Assembly: GCF_031458175.1 (NCBI RefSeq)
Contig: NZ_JAVDXX010000001.1
Coordinates: 1,612,001 to 1,676,000 of the forward strand
Direction of reading: 5' to 3'
Origin: Pseudoglutamicibacter albus
GTDB taxonomy: Bacteria > Actinomycetota > Actinomycetes > Actinomycetales > Micrococcaceae
Length of the DNA: 64,000 nucleotides
Program-made: the position numbers and the translations under genes
The notes under the pieces: generated by a model
What the model was told of the DNA's origin: nothing
The model's database searches: none
What the model saw: only the letters and a program-made list of their open reading frames with translations
In this document: piece after piece, positions 26,539 to 36,248 of the stretch
Position numbering within the stretch: the first letter of the stretch is position 1
Layout of the letters: each line of letters begins with the position of its first letter

Positions 26539-27773
26539 TTGGCCTCACCTTCCTGGGAAGCAGAGTCACGTTCCAGCTCTTCGGCGAGCATTGCGGCTTG
26601 CTCGGCGAGCTGTGGGGTCTGCTCAACGTAGACGTATGTGAAGAGATCCTTCGGGTCAGGGGTGATCTCGCGGTTCATCGCGTCGCGAAGCTCCTTGGCT
26701 ACCTGCTCGGCGTGAGCCTTGATCTGCTCGGCTTTATCGTCATCGAGCAGGCCCTCGTTACGCAGGTACGCTTCCATACGGACCACGGGGTCTTTCGCTA
26801 GCCACTCCTGGACCTCGTCAGACTCGCGGTAGCGCGTGTCATCATCGGCGTTGGTGTGCGCCTGCATGCGGTAGGTCTCCGCCTCGATCAGCAGCGGGCC
26901 GGAGCCTTCGCGGGCGATCGTGACGGCACGGTCCAGCACGGCCAAAACCGCGGCGAGGTCGTTGCCGTCCACGCGCTCCCCTGCCATGCCATAACCGACA
27001 GCCTTGTGGGCAAGCGACGGCGCTACGGACTGTTGTGAGAGCGGAACCGAGATCGCGTAACCGTTGTTCTGGACAAAGAAGATCACAGGCAGGTTGTACA
27101 CGGCCGCGAAGTTCAGCGCCTCGTGGAAATCACCTTCCGAGGTCGCGCCGTCACCGCACAGAGCGATCACGACCGTGTCTTCACCGCGCATGCGTGCCGC
27201 GTGAGCAACACCCACGGCGTGCAGCAGCTGGGTTGTGAGAGGGGTGGACTGAACAGCGGTGTTGTGGTCGTACGGGTTATAGCCCTGATGCCATTCACCG
27301 CGGAAGCCCGTCATGACTTCCTCCGGGACTACGCCGCGAGAAATCACGGCGACCGTGTCACGGTAGGTCGGGAACAGCCAGTCGCGCTCCTCAAGGGCTG
27401 CCGCGACTGCAACCTGGCACGCTTCCTGGCCGTGGCTGGAAGGATAGACCGCCATCCGCCCCTGCCGCACAAGCGCTGCGTTCTGGTCGTTGATGCGGCG
27501 GCCGATGACGAGCTTTTCATACGCGTCAAGCAACCGGGCACCATCCGGCAGTGGGTATTCATGGCCCGGGGCGATCCCTTGTTCCTCTACCGGGCGCAAC
27601 CGCCCTTGTTCGTCCACCATCTGGACGCGCCCACGTGTGGGTAGCAGGTAGTCTTCAACGGAAATACCGAAGGAGTCCGATGCGCGGGAGACCGAGTCCC
27701 CTACGCGCGTTTCATCGAGCGGCTGAGTCACCTCAGCCCCCGAGCTTGTGGTTTGGCTCACATGATCAGTCAT
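26535..27773 (-). CDS. bkdA: 2-oxoacid dehydrogenase E1 component, alpha subunit
   Basis: 412 residues. The ThDP-binding motif is CGDGATSEGDFHEALNFAAVYNLPVIFFVQNN; GRMAVYPSSHGQEACQVAVA and ETYRMQAHTNADDDTRYR (phosphorylation-loop region) are typical of E1alpha. It decarboxylates the oxoacid and transfers the acyl group to lipoyl-E2. It is first in the operon and divergent from the Lrp-type regulator, with three phased TTTGTC words in the shared promoter region. Confidence 0.92.
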   Translation of the reverse strand: MTDHVSQTTSSGAEVTQPLDETRVGDSVSRASDSFGISVEDYLLPTRGRVQMVDEQGRLRPVEEQGIAPGHEYPLPDGARLLDAYEKLVIGRRINDQNAALVRQGRMAVYPSSHGQEACQVAVAAALEERDWLFPTYRDTVAVISRGVVPEEVMTGFRGEWHQGYNPYDHNTAVQSTPLTTQLLHAVGVAHAARMRGEDTVVIALCGDGATSEGDFHEALNFAAVYNLPVIFFVQNNGYAISVPLSQQSVAPSLAHKAVGYGMAGERVDGNDLAAVLAVLDRAVTIAREGSGPLLIEAETYRMQAHTNADDDTRYRESDEVQEWLAKDPVVRMEAYLRNEGLLDDDKAEQIKAHAEQVAKELRDAMNREITPDPKDLFTYVYVEQTPQLAEQAAMLAEELERDSASQEGEAK

Positions 27774-27832
27774 GGTCTATATGATGCCTGCTTGAGCTTT
27801 TCGTCGCCATGTGTGCGAAAATGATCAGAGGA

Positions 27833-27898
27833 TTTGTCGCTCCGCAGTGCGTGCTCAGAAATTTGTCTACGCAACTTGGCGGTTGTTGTCATTTTGTC
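27833..27898. promoter_or_regulatory. Three TTTGTC words at helical spacing in the bkd/Lrp divergent promoter region
   Basis: TTTGTC occurs at 27833-27838, 27862-27867 and 27893-27898, separated by 29 and 31 bp (about three turns of DNA each). The array lies between bkdA and the divergent Lrp-type gene, a usual position for a cooperative Lrp/BkdR binding array. This is a candidate only. Confidence 0.45.
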
Positions 27899-27922
27899 TA
27901 GTGCTTCAAGGAGCTGTGTGCA

Positions 27923-28393
27923 GTGGCTAAAAACCCAGCGTTTGCTCCCGCTTTAGACGCGGTGGATGCAGCTATCGTCTCCGAACTGCTCAAAGACGGT
28001 CGGGCCTCGGTTTCCGCAATCGCAAGCAATGTGCATATCTCACGGGCACACGCGTATCAACGGATCGCAGGCCTGCGTGAACGCGGCGTGATCACCGGGT
28101 ACACGGCAACCGTGAACCATGCCGCGATGGGTCTGCGTTCTTCCGCATACGTGTCCCTCAAGCTGCGGCAGCATTCGTGGCGCACCCTGCAAGAGCAGCT
28201 CCGCCAGATCCCGGAGGTCCACCATGTGGCCCTCGTGGGCGGAACGTTCGATGTGATGCTTCTGGTGCGCGCGGCCGATAACGAGGCGCTGCGGCGATTT
28301 ATTTTCGAGGTGCTCCAGCCGATGCCTGAGGTCATGGACACCCAAACCCACTTGATCTTCGAAGACCACGAACCCGAGACTCCCGCCACATGA
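27923..28393 (+). CDS. Lrp/AsnC-family regulator, probable bkd regulator
   Basis: 156 residues. N-terminal winged HTH (about 12-55): DAAIVSELLKDGRASVSAIA, then VHISRAHAYQRIAGLRERGVI. The C-terminal RAM ligand-binding domain has VHHVALVGGTFDVMLLVRAAD. Start GTG 27923 has AAGGAG upstream. It is divergent from the E1alpha-E1beta-E2 operon, and Lrp-type BkdR proteins regulate such operons in other bacteria, so that role is likely here. Its stop overlaps the following MarR-family start by 4 bp. Confidence 0.9.
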   Translation: MAKNPAFAPALDAVDAAIVSELLKDGRASVSAIASNVHISRAHAYQRIAGLRERGVITGYTATVNHAAMGLRSSAYVSLKLRQHSWRTLQEQLRQIPEVHHVALVGGTFDVMLLVRAADNEALRRFIFEVLQPMPEVMDTQTHLIFEDHEPETPAT

Positions 28394-28851
28394 CCACTCA
28401 GCCTATGAACCCTGAAGATTTCGGGGCGCTCATTTCTGCTGTCTCTCAAGCGCACTCCGAGTTCGTGTATTCCGCCGAGGTTGTGGCCTCCCACAATGAC
28501 CTCACTCCCGCCCGCTGGCAGGTGATCTCCGCCGCGGCCCAGACCCCAGCGACTGTCTCTCAGATCGCCCGGGTGCTCGGGCTCACGCGCCAGTCCGTCC
28601 AGCGCGTAGCCGACGATGCGGTCAAGCTAGGGCTGGCGGCCTACCGCACCAACCCTAAGCACGCCCGCGCTTCTCTCTTGGCGCCAACCAAGAAAGGCCG
28701 CGCCGCGGTTCAAGCCGCGCAAGCCGCCCAAGCGGAATGGGCCGCTGAAGTAGCCGCGAGCCTCACCGCTGAACAAGCGCAGCAGGTGTTGGGCGCCATC
28801 GAGCTCATCTTGGAGGCAAGCCAACGCCACTGGGAGGAAAACGACGGCTAG
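28390..28851 (+). CDS. MarR-family regulator
   Basis: 153 residues. The winged HTH is recognisable in LTPARWQVISAAAQTPATVS, QIARVLGLTRQSVQRVADDAVKLGL and the wing YRTNPKHARASLLAPTKKG. It is co-translated with the Lrp-type gene (ATGA overlap) and converges on paaG. Such proteins often respond to aromatic or fatty acyl ligands; phenylacetate or branched-chain metabolism are possible cues but nothing in the sequence decides. Confidence 0.88.
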   Translation: MTTQPMNPEDFGALISAVSQAHSEFVYSAEVVASHNDLTPARWQVISAAAQTPATVSQIARVLGLTRQSVQRVADDAVKLGLAAYRTNPKHARASLLAPTKKGRAAVQAAQAAQAEWAAEVAASLTAEQAQQVLGAIELILEASQRHWEENDG

Positions 28852-28860
28852 CGCGGGCTG

Positions 28861-29670
28861 TTACCAGCTCTCGCGTGGCGGCGTCGGCTTGAACTCCGGC
28901 TTGCGTTTCTCCTGGAAGGATTTGAAGCCTTCCTGGTAGTTATCGGTGGTGCGCAGAACTTCCTGCAAGCGGGCCTCTTCGGCAACGGATGCGTTGAAGC
29001 CGAGGTCTTCGTCCCGGATCTGGAACACGAGCTGCTTGGATGCACGGTAGGAATCCAGCGCACCCCGGGCCACACGCCCGGCGGTCTTGCGCGTGAATTC
29101 GAGCACCTCATCGGCCGGCAAGGACCGGGAGAACAAGCCTTCGCGCACGGCCTGCTCACCGGAGATCAGCTCGCCCGTGTAGATCAGGTCCAGGGCACGA
29201 TGCGTGCCCAAGCGAGTCACGAACAAGTGGTGGCCGCCCGAATCAAGCAAGGCACCGAGGTTAGCGAACGGGGAACCGATTTTCGCGTCCTCAGCGACGT
29301 AGACGACGTCGCAGGATGCCGCGAGTCCCAAGCCAACACCGAGGCATGCGCCTGTGACGACGGCGAACGTCGGGACCTGTAGCTCGTGGATCGCGTCCAT
29401 GACTGGGGCGGTGAGCTCACCCAGGTAGTGGTTGACGTCGTCTTTGAGCGGATCAACCTGGGAAATGTCGCGGCCTGCGCAGAACGCGCGGCCCTCACCG
29501 CGAAGGATCACGGCCTGCACCGAACCGGAGCTGACCTGCTCGGAGACCGAGGCGAGCGTGGTCTTGAGTTCTTCAAGACCGGCCTCGTCGATCGAGTTCA
29601 GCTTCTTCGGGGCATCCAGAACAATCTCGAGAACACCTTGCTGGTTGCTCTCGGTGCGAATCATCGACAT
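28861..29670 (-). CDS. paaG: Enoyl-CoA hydratase/isomerase family, PaaG-like
   Basis: 269 residues. Crotonase fold: oxyanion-hole motifs GEGRAFCAGRDISQ and ACLGVGLGLAASCD, and GSPFANLGALLDSGGHHLF, where an Asp follows in the PaaG-type position. PaaG isomerises ring-1,2-epoxyphenylacetyl-CoA to oxepin-CoA. It lies downstream of paaABCDE in the same orientation but is separated by an 11-bp-stem hairpin, so it may be expressed by read-through. A general enoyl-CoA hydratase is the alternative; the complete paa set supports PaaG. Confidence 0.8.
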   Translation of the reverse strand: MSMIRTESNQQGVLEIVLDAPKKLNSIDEAGLEELKTTLASVSEQVSSGSVQAVILRGEGRAFCAGRDISQVDPLKDDVNHYLGELTAPVMDAIHELQVPTFAVVTGACLGVGLGLAASCDVVYVAEDAKIGSPFANLGALLDSGGHHLFVTRLGTHRALDLIYTGELISGEQAVREGLFSRSLPADEVLEFTRKTAGRVARGALDSYRASKQLVFQIRDEDLGFNASVAEEARLQEVLRTTDNYQEGFKSFQEKRKPEFKPTPPRESW

Positions 29671-29715
29671 GTCGTGTAGTGGACCTTTCGGTTATGAAAA
29701 CACGGGTGGAAAGCG

Positions 29716-29742
29716 GACGGCCCGCCGGGTGGGCGGGCCGTC
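29716..29742 (-). terminator. Hairpin between paaE and paaG
   Basis: Perfect 11-bp stem GACGGCCCGCC / GGCGGGCCGTC with a 5-nt loop, 8 bp after the paaE stop. No strong T run follows, so it may attenuate rather than stop transcription into paaG. Confidence 0.65.
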
Positions 29743-29750
29743 TAGGTTGA

Positions 29751-30887
29751 TTAGGCGTCGAAGTCGACGGCGACCTTATCGGTCGTTGGGACGGACTGGC
29801 AGGTCAGGATGTAGCCGGCATCCAGTTCGTCTTGTTCAAGCGCGTAGTTCTCGGCCATGTCCACGTTGCCGCTGACAAGCTTGGCGCGGCACGTACCGCA
29901 CACGCCACCCGAGCAAGCGAACGGGACGTCCGGGCGGGCACGCAGTGCCGCGTTGAGGATCGTTTCGCGCGCTTCGATCGGCGATTCCACGGTGCCTTTG
30001 AGGCCGTCGACCTGGAACTCGATCTCACGGGTCGGCTCGCCTTCTTCGATCTTGACTGGCTTGCCGTGCTGGCCGGTTGGGTCGCCCACCTGGCCGGTCG
30101 TGAACAGTTCGAAGCGGACGCGTTCGGCCTCGACTCCCTGCTCTGCGAGGTTGTCGCGGACCATCTGAACCAGTTCCATCGGGCCGCACAAGAACCACTC
30201 GTCTGCCAAGTCGGTGCGCAGAACCTTGTTGAGCAGCAGTTCAAGCTTCTCCTGGTCCAGGCGGCCGGTCAGTAGCGGCGAGATCCTCTGTTCACGGGAG
30301 AGCACGTGGTGCACCGCCAGGCGGGACGGGTATTTATCCTTCAGGTCAGCCAGTTCCTCAACGAACATCACGTCTGAGGAGGAACGGTTCGCGTACACGA
30401 GGTCAACCTGGGAACGGTCGTCTGCTTCCAAAACCGAGCGGGTAATAGCCATCACAGGGGTGATGCCGGAGCCCGCCGCGATCGCTACAAGGTGCTGGGC
30501 CTCGCCTGGACGGACCAGATCCTTCTTGGACACGAACGTACCCTGCGGGCTCATGACGTCAATTTCGTCACCTACAGCCAGTGTTTCGTTGGCCCACGTA
30601 GAGAACAGGCCGCCCTGGTCCTTCTTGATACCCACCTTGATCTCCCCGCGCACAGGGGCCTGGGAGATCGAGTAGGAGCGGCGCAGCTCGACGGGGGTGC
30701 CGTCATAGGACGGGACCATGGCGCGCAACGCTACATACTGGCCGGGCGCGTAGTCGAACTCATCTGCGATTTCCTCTGGAACATCGAAGGTGACTTCAAC
30801 AGCGTTGGCCGTCAGGCGGCGGATCTCAGAAACCTTGAGCGTATGAAAACGGGCACGTTTACGTGTAGTGGAAGCAGCTTCAGTCAT
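29751..30887 (-). CDS. paaE: Phenylacetyl-CoA epoxidase reductase subunit
   Basis: 378 residues. An FNR-type domain comes first: FAD-binding LRRSYSISQAP and NAD(P)-binding AIAAGSGITPVMAI. A C-terminal plant-type 2Fe-2S ferredoxin domain follows with FACSGGVCGTCRAKLVSG and a last Cys in ILTCQSVPTT. It supplies electrons to the PaaABC oxygenase. Start ATG 30887 follows the paaD stop by 1 bp; the open frame continues upstream without support. Confidence 0.95.
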   Translation of the reverse strand: MTEAASTTRKRARFHTLKVSEIRRLTANAVEVTFDVPEEIADEFDYAPGQYVALRAMVPSYDGTPVELRRSYSISQAPVRGEIKVGIKKDQGGLFSTWANETLAVGDEIDVMSPQGTFVSKKDLVRPGEAQHLVAIAAGSGITPVMAITRSVLEADDRSQVDLVYANRSSSDVMFVEELADLKDKYPSRLAVHHVLSREQRISPLLTGRLDQEKLELLLNKVLRTDLADEWFLCGPMELVQMVRDNLAEQGVEAERVRFELFTTGQVGDPTGQHGKPVKIEEGEPTREIEFQVDGLKGTVESPIEARETILNAALRARPDVPFACSGGVCGTCRAKLVSGNVDMAENYALEQDELDAGYILTCQSVPTTDKVAVDFDA

Positions 30888-30888
30888 G

Positions 30889-31416
30889 TCAGTGCACCTT
30901 GAAGTAGTCGAACGGTTCGTGGCAGTCATTGCACTGGTACAGCGCCTTGCATGCCGTCGAAGCAAAACGAGTAAGTTCGCGGGTGTTCAGTGAGTGGCAG
31001 CGTGGGCATTTGACGCTCAGCCCGAGCATCACTTTGCCGCCATCTTTCGATAACCCGGCTGGTGGAGCGATACCGTATTCAGCGAGTTTCTTCTTGCCTT
31101 CTTCGGTCATCCAGTCGGTGGTCCACGCTGGGCTCAGCGTGAGTTCGACGCGCGCGCCGGCATAGCCTGCTTCGCGGAACGCGAGGCGCAGGTCATCGGC
31201 GATCGTATCCATGGCCGGACAGCCGGAGTAGGTTGGCGTGATGGTCACGACGGCGGTGTCGCCGTCGAGCTCAACGTCACGCAGGATACCGAGGTCATGG
31301 ATGCTGAGCACCGGGATTTCCGGATCGTTCACGCTGGATGCGATGTTCCAGAGCGTGTCCTTGTCGGCCACCGTGTCTTGCTCGATTGCCGGCGCGCTAC
31401 GTCGATCAGTTGTCAC
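30889..31416 (-). CDS. paaD: PaaD, MIP18-family FeS assembly factor for the epoxidase
   Basis: 175 residues. The MIP18/DUF59 domain has SSVNDPEIPVLSIHDLGILRDV and TPTYSGCPAMDTIADDL. A C-terminal zinc-ribbon-like tail follows: CPRCHSLN then CKALYQCNDCHEPFDYFKV. PaaD is needed for FeS maturation of the epoxidase system. Two tandem GTG codons are possible; 31416 gives a 4-bp GTGA overlap with paaC and better spacing to GGAG than 31419. Confidence 0.93.
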   Translation of the reverse strand: MTTDRRSAPAIEQDTVADKDTLWNIASSVNDPEIPVLSIHDLGILRDVELDGDTAVVTITPTYSGCPAMDTIADDLRLAFREAGYAGARVELTLSPAWTTDWMTEEGKKKLAEYGIAPPAGLSKDGGKVMLGLSVKCPRCHSLNTRELTRFASTACKALYQCNDCHEPFDYFKVH

Positions 31417-32279
31417 CACTTAACTCCTGGGTGTCGGCGGGCCAACACCTGCATTTCCATCAGGATGTAGCCCAAGTGTTCAGAGTGGTTGCCGGAACGG
31501 CCGTCAACCAGGGCACCTGGCTCCCCTGGGACCTCGAGCGAGGCTTCTTCGAGGACGGCCTTGATGCGGGTGTCCCACTCTTCGCGGAGGGTTGATGGCA
31601 GTACGGCGATGCCCTTTTCGGCGAGACGTTCCTGCAGTGGATGGTCGATGAAGATCTCTTCGACGTGTGGCCACAGTACGCGGAACGCGTGGACCATCTT
31701 TTCGTGCGACTCTTCGGTTCCCAGGCCAAGGCGCAGGGTCCATTGTTGTGCGTGGTCCACGTGGTACTGGACTTCGCGCAGGGACTTATCAGCGATCGCC
31801 GCGATCAGCTCGTCTTCGGAGTTCACCAGCCGCGAGTACAGCAGTTCAAGGTAGACCGAGAACAGTAGCTGGCGTGCGATGGTCACGCCGAAGTGACCGT
31901 TGGGTTGTTCAACCATGACGAGGTTACGGAAGTCGTCTTCGTCACGGAAGTATGCGAGCTCGTCTTCGTCCTTGTCCCAGAACTTACCTGCGAAGGTCAG
32001 GAAGGAGCGGGCATGGCCCAACAGGTCCAACGCGATGTTGGCTAGGGCGATGTCCTCTTCCATTTCTGGGGCGTTGGAGACCCACTTCTGCAGGCGTTGC
32101 GAGAGGATCAGCGCATCATCGCCAAGCCAGAGCGCGTATTCGGCGACGTCTTCGGAGCTTGGGGCTTCCTTGAACGCGATGTCTTCCGGGCGCAGAGCGT
32201 GGCCTGGGGTGACGCGAGTAGCGGAGGCGACGGAGTCGCCGTAGCCAGCCAGTTGCTCATCGAGTTCCTCAGACTTCAC
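31413..32279 (-). CDS. paaC: Phenylacetyl-CoA epoxidase structural subunit PaaC
   Basis: 288 residues. Ferritin-like helical protein without the full diiron set: YALWLGDDALILSQRLQKWVS, ALANIALDLLGHARSFL, REVQYHVDHAQQWTLRLGLGT and NHSEHLGYILMEMQVLARRHPG are PaaC hallmarks. It forms the core complex with the catalytic PaaA. Start GTG 32279 overlaps the paaB stop by 4 bp. Confidence 0.96.
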   Translation of the reverse strand: MKSEELDEQLAGYGDSVASATRVTPGHALRPEDIAFKEAPSSEDVAEYALWLGDDALILSQRLQKWVSNAPEMEEDIALANIALDLLGHARSFLTFAGKFWDKDEDELAYFRDEDDFRNLVMVEQPNGHFGVTIARQLLFSVYLELLYSRLVNSEDELIAAIADKSLREVQYHVDHAQQWTLRLGLGTEESHEKMVHAFRVLWPHVEEIFIDHPLQERLAEKGIAVLPSTLREEWDTRIKAVLEEASLEVPGEPGALVDGRSGNHSEHLGYILMEMQVLARRHPGVKW

Positions 32280-32605
32280 AGGTGCTTCACCCCTTCAGAC
32301 TCGGTGTAGTACATGGCGTGGCGGTAGTCCTTGCCCTTTGGCGATTCAAAGAACGCGCCCTTGTCCTGCGGGTCCGAGGCAATGATGTCGTCGGACTGAA
32401 CAACCCACAGGGATACGCCTTCGTTGCGGCGGGTGTAGAGGTCGCGTGCGTTGCGGACCGCCATATCGGCATCCGGTGCGTGCAGGGATCCGGCGTGCAC
32501 GTGGGAGAGGCCACGTGACGAACGGACGAAGACCTCCCAGAGAGGCCATTCGTTGGTGTCTGCGAGCGATGCGCCGGTTGCGTTCGTTGGGTTCTCTGCG
32601 CTCAT
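32276..32605 (-). CDS. paaB: Phenylacetyl-CoA epoxidase subunit PaaB
   Basis: 109 residues. The small bridging subunit of the epoxidase: WPLWEVFVRSSRGLSHVHAGSLHAPDADMA, then NARDLYTRRNEGVSLWVV and a C-terminal DYRHAMYYT. ATG 32605 shares one base with the paaA stop (TGATG) and its stop overlaps paaC, so A, B and C are tightly coupled, as expected for subunits of one complex. Confidence 0.96.
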   Translation of the reverse strand: MSAENPTNATGASLADTNEWPLWEVFVRSSRGLSHVHAGSLHAPDADMAVRNARDLYTRRNEGVSLWVVQSDDIIASDPQDKGAFFESPKGKDYRHAMYYTESEGVKHL

Positions 32606-33576
32606 CAGGCTGCCTTCCTCACTTTTTCCTGCTGCTTACGTGCGTATGCTGCAGCGGCCTCACGTACCCAGGCCCCGTTCTCGTGTGCCTGGCGACGGTG
32701 CTCGAGGCGCTGGGCGTTAGCTGGGCCACCGCCCTTAACGACGCGCCAGAACTCGTCCCAGTTGAGTTCCTTGTGGATCCACTTGCCGGCTTCTTCGTCG
32801 TAGTGCAGGTCTGGGTCTGGCAGGGTTAGGCCCAGGAACTTGACCTGTTCTGCGATCATGCCGACGAAGCGCTGGCGCAGGTCGTCGTTGGAGAAGCGCT
32901 TGATGTTCCAGGCCATGGACTGCTTGGAGTGCTTCGAGTCAGCATCTGGTGGGCCGAACATGCACAGTGCTGGCTCGTAGAAGCGGTTGATGGCGTCCTG
33001 GGCCATCTGCTTCTGCTCTTCGGTTCCGCGGGCGAGCGCAAGCAGGGCTTCGAAGCCCTGGCGCTGGTGGAAGGACTCTTCCTTGCAGACGCGGACCATC
33101 GCGCGGCCGTATGGAGCGTAGGAGCAGCGGCACAGTGGAACCTGGTTGGCGATCGCCGCGCCGTCCACGAGCCAGCCGATAGCGCCGATGTCGCCCCAGT
33201 ACTTGGCTGGATAGTTGAAGATCGAGGAGTACTTCGCGGTGCCGTCGAGCAACTGCTCAACGAGCTCATCGCGTGGAGTACCGAGGGTTTCTGCTGCCGA
33301 GTACAAGTAGAGGCCGTGGCCGGCTTCGTCCTGGACCTTGGCGATCAGGATGGATTTGCGCTTGAGGCTTGGTGCGCGGGTAATCCAGTTGCCTTCAGGC
33401 TGCATCCCGATGATTTCGGAGTGTGCGTGCTGGGAGATCTGGCGCACCAGCGTCTTGCGGTAGGCCTCGGGCATCCAGTCGCGCGGTTCTACACGTCCGT
33501 CTTGTGCGATCAGGGCCTCAAACTCGGCTTGCGGATCAAAGTCCTGGCCGGTTTGCTCGGTCACGGTGGTGCTCAT
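32605..33576 (-). CDS. paaA: Phenylacetyl-CoA epoxidase catalytic subunit PaaA
   Basis: 323 residues. The diiron ferritin-like subunit: [21 protein letters not shown] and [18 protein letters not shown] carry the Glu/His ligands; [12 protein letters not shown] is also conserved. It converts phenylacetyl-CoA to the 1,2-epoxide. It is first in paaABCDE. A promoter candidate (-35 TTGCCT at 33671-33666, -10 TATCCT at 33647-33642) overlaps the first of three 17-bp TetR-type operators in this window. Confidence 0.97.
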   Translation of the reverse strand: MSTTVTEQTGQDFDPQAEFEALIAQDGRVEPRDWMPEAYRKTLVRQISQHAHSEIIGMQPEGNWITRAPSLKRKSILIAKVQDEAGHGLYLYSAAETLGTPRDELVEQLLDGTAKYSSIFNYPAKYWGDIGAIGWLVDGAAIANQVPLCRCSYAPYGRAMVRVCKEESFHQRQGFEALLALARGTEEQKQMAQDAINRFYEPALCMFGPPDADSKHSKQSMAWNIKRFSNDDLRQRFVGMIAEQVKFLGLTLPDPDLHYDEEAGKWIHKELNWDEFWRVVKGGGPANAQRLEHRRQAHENGAWVREAAAAYARKQQEKVRKAA

Positions 33577-33627
33577 GATCAGCTCCTGCTTCCGATGAAT
33601 AAGGGTATGAGGGGCCAGTTAGATTTA

Positions 33628-33644
33628 CTGACCGTTCGTTCAGG
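33628..33644. promoter_or_regulatory. PaaR-type operator candidate before paaA
   Basis: CTGACCGTTCGTTCAGG, an imperfect palindrome, overlaps the -10 of the presumed paaA promoter on the minus strand. It differs by one base from each of the sites at 40525 and 49327. Confidence 0.75.
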
Positions 33645-33760
33645 ATATGTGATAACACTCTCACAAGGCAAGTTATTTCGCTGTGCTCAGGCGGTGCTAA
33701 CACTGTTAATAATCGCCGCCTAGCGTGGGCCTTGTAAACCATGCGGTGGCCTTATAAACA

Positions 33761-33807
33761 ACGATGCGGTGGCCGGCACACGCTAGGTGTGCCGGCCACC
33801 GCATCGT
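33761..33807 (-). terminator. Terminator after the amino-acid ABC ATPase gene
   Basis: Perfect 21-bp stem (33761-33781 with 33787-33807) and 5-nt loop, starting CGATGCGG on the plus strand. It follows the ABC ATPase stop by 27 bp. A partial copy of its arm, ATGCGGTGGCC, lies just beyond at 33741. Confidence 0.8.
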
Positions 33808-33834
33808 CATGTGGGCCGCTTGTCGCGGACCTTG

Positions 33835-34695
33835 TTAGAGGACCTTGGCGAGGAAGCTCTGGGTGCGTTCCTGTTGCGGGTTACCGAACAGCTCCTCTGG
33901 CGGGCCTTCTTCGCAAATGACGCCGTCGGAGAGGAAGAGCACGCGGTCGGAAACTTCGCGGGCGAAGCCCATCTCGTGGGTCACCAGGATCATGGTCATG
34001 CCTTCTTGCGCGAGTTCGCGGATCACCTGGAGCACTTCCCCAACCATTTCGGGATCGAGTGCGCTGGTCGCTTCGTCGAACAACATGATCTGCGGTTCCA
34101 TAGCGAGCGCGCGGGCGATTGCTACGCGTTGCTTCTGGCCACCGGAGAGTTCCTGCGGGCGGGCCTTCGCTTTGTCCCCAAGCCCTACGCGCTCAAGCAG
34201 TGCCGCGGCTTTTTTGCGACCCTCCTGCTTATTCACTCGTCCCAGCTCAACCGGGGCGAGCATCACGTTCTCTTCAACCGTCATGTTCGGGAACAGGTTG
34301 AAGTGCTGGAACACCATACCGATGTTCTGACGAACCTTGTTGATGTTGACCTTGGGGCTGGTGATGTCTCGGCCGAGGACCTTGACGGTCCCGCCCGTGG
34401 TTTCTTCAAGCCGGTTGAGGCAACGCAGGAACGTGGACTTACCGGAACCCGATGGGCCGATCATCGAGATGACTTCGCCGCGCTTGACGTTGAGGTTCAT
34501 CCCCTTAAGCACTTCGTTCTTGTCGAAGGCTTTGCGCAGGTCGGTGACCTCGATGACGGTTTCGGCCGCCGCATCGGACACAGTTGGTTCCAGCGCGGCT
34601 GCCTCCGCCGCCGCATCCTGTGCCGCTGCATCCTGTACGGCTGCCTCGTCTACTTTTTTCTCGGTTGCTTCATTGCCGTGTGGTTGGGTACTCAC
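33835..34695 (-). CDS. Polar amino-acid ABC transporter ATPase (GlnQ-like)
   Basis: 286 residues. Walker [11 protein letters not shown]-loop region [11 protein letters not shown], signature LSGGQKQR and Walker [36 protein letters not shown] is typical of glutamine/polar amino-acid importers. An Ala/Asp/Glu-rich N-terminal extension of about 45 residues precedes the fold. Start GTG 34695 overlaps the stop of the fused receptor-permease by 4 bp, so the two make one transporter. Confidence 0.94.
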   Translation of the reverse strand: MSTQPHGNEATEKKVDEAAVQDAAAQDAAAEAAALEPTVSDAAAETVIEVTDLRKAFDKNEVLKGMNLNVKRGEVISMIGPSGSGKSTFLRCLNRLEETTGGTVKVLGRDITSPKVNINKVRQNIGMVFQHFNLFPNMTVEENVMLAPVELGRVNKQEGRKKAAALLERVGLGDKAKARPQELSGGQKQRVAIARALAMEPQIMLFDEATSALDPEMVGEVLQVIRELAQEGMTMILVTHEMGFAREVSDRVLFLSDGVICEEGPPEELFGNPQQERTQSFLAKVL

Positions 34696-36248
34696 TTGTT
34701 CACCTTCTTATCCACGAGGTCAGCAATCCACGTGAGGATGGTGATGACCACAAAGTACATAATGCCGACGATGATGAGGGTTTCAGTCACGCGGTAGTTC
34801 GCTGCGTAGATCTGTTGTGCCTGGTAGAGCAGCTCTGCGAAACCGATGGTCAGCAGCAGCGAGGAGTCTTTGAGCGTGATCACGAACTGGTTGATGATCG
34901 AAGGCGTCGAGATCTTGACTGCCTGCGGGACTACAACCCGGCGCATCGACTTACCCCATCCCATGCCGAGGGAACGCGCAGCTTCCATCTGGCCTGGGTC
35001 CACGGCTTGGAGGCCACCGCGAACAATCTCTGTGAGGTAGGCGCCCGCGTTGAGGGCCAGCGTTGCGACACCGGCAACGAAGACGTCGCCCTTCACATCG
35101 AAGAGCTGTGGCACACCGAAGTAGAACAGGAACGCCCACACAAGCAGCGGGGTTCCGCGGAAGATCGCGACGTAGGCGCGTGCGATGCCGCGCAGCACGA
35201 TGCTGCCGGAGATGCGCATGAACCCGAAGATGAGGCCCAGCACCATCGCGATCACAAACGAGACGCCGGTGATGACCAGGGTGTTGATGAGGCCCTTCTG
35301 AAGTGCTGGCCAGGACTGCTTGAGCAGGCCGATGATGTTGCCGGCGTTTTCAGCTTCCTGTGGGTCGAGGTACTTGCTCATGATCTTCTGGTATTCGCCA
35401 GAAGCCTTGAGGTTGGCAAGGCCGCGGTTGAAGGCCTTCAGCAGGTCCTGATTCTGACCTTTCTTGACCGCAAACGCGTAGTCGCCACCCGGGATCTTTG
35501 GGGTCACGATTTTCAGTCCGGAGCCCTGGGTGATGCCGTAGCGCAACACCGGGTCGTCATCGAAGACACCTACTGCGGAGCCGTTCTTGACGGACTGGAC
35601 CATCGCGGCGGACTGGTCGAGAGGCTTGATTTTGAAGCCGTATTCTTTAGCGAGCTTCTTGGCGGCGCGTTCACCTTCGGAGCCGCCCTTGGCGACAACG
35701 GTCTTGCCTTTGAGGTCTTCATACCCCTTGGTTTCGTCATCGTCTTCATTGATCGCCATCACAGAGCCGGACTCGTAGTAAGCATCCGAGAAGTCGAAGA
35801 TCTTCTTACGTTCGTCCGTGACACCCATACCGGCGATGACGCCGTCGGCCTGGCCGGAGGTCAGGGATGAGACCGCGGCCTGGAAACCAAGCGATTTGAG
35901 ATTGACTTTGAAGCCTTGGTCTTGAGCGATCGCATCCAGCAGCTCCATGTCGATACCGATCATCTCGCCGGTTCCTGGTTCGCGGAACACGAATGGCGCG
36001 AAGGTGGTGTCGGTTGCAATCGTGAAGGTCTTGCCTTCCACGGAATCTTCGCCTTGTTTTTCAGCAGGCGATGCGGTGGCCGGCACGGTTGCCGATGGCT
36101 GGAGTCCAGTGGCGGCGTGAGCTGTTGCGGCTGGCACCAGGATGGCTGCTACTAGAGCGACAAGCATCGCCCAGATGGTCATCCGCGTCAGCGGGAGCTT
36201 GCCTTCCTGACTCTGTGCCCCGGTTGCATAAGAGTGCGAGTAACTCAT
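34692..36248 (-). CDS. Fused substrate-binding protein and permease of an amino-acid ABC importer
   Basis: 518 residues. A signal/anchor helix (about 22-45) precedes a family-3 solute-binding domain (about 70-300): [64 protein letters not shown]_transp_1 permease domain (about 315-515) follows: [20 protein letters not shown] and [30 protein letters not shown] (EAA loop). Receptor and pore in one chain is known in some actinobacteria and Gram-positives. The substrate is probably a polar amino acid such as glutamine or glutamate; inference. Confidence 0.94.
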   Translation of the reverse strand: MSYSHSYATGAQSQEGKLPLTRMTIWAMLVALVAAILVPAATAHAATGLQPSATVPATASPAEKQGEDSVEGKTFTIATDTTFAPFVFREPGTGEMIGIDMELLDAIAQDQGFKVNLKSLGFQAAVSSLTSGQADGVIAGMGVTDERKKIFDFSDAYYESGSVMAINEDDDETKGYEDLKGKTVVAKGGSEGERAAKKLAKEYGFKIKPLDQSAAMVQSVKNGSAVGVFDDDPVLRYGITQGSGLKIVTPKIPGGDYAFAVKKGQNQDLLKAFNRGLANLKASGEYQKIMSKYLDPQEAENAGNIIGLLKQSWPALQKGLINTLVITGVSFVIAMVLGLIFGFMRISGSIVLRGIARAYVAIFRGTPLLVWAFLFYFGVPQLFDVKGDVFVAGVATLALNAGAYLTEIVRGGLQAVDPGQMEAARSLGMGWGKSMRRVVVPQAVKISTPSIINQFVITLKDSSLLLTIGFAELLYQAQQIYAANYRVTETLIIVGIMYFVVITILTWIADLVDKKVNK

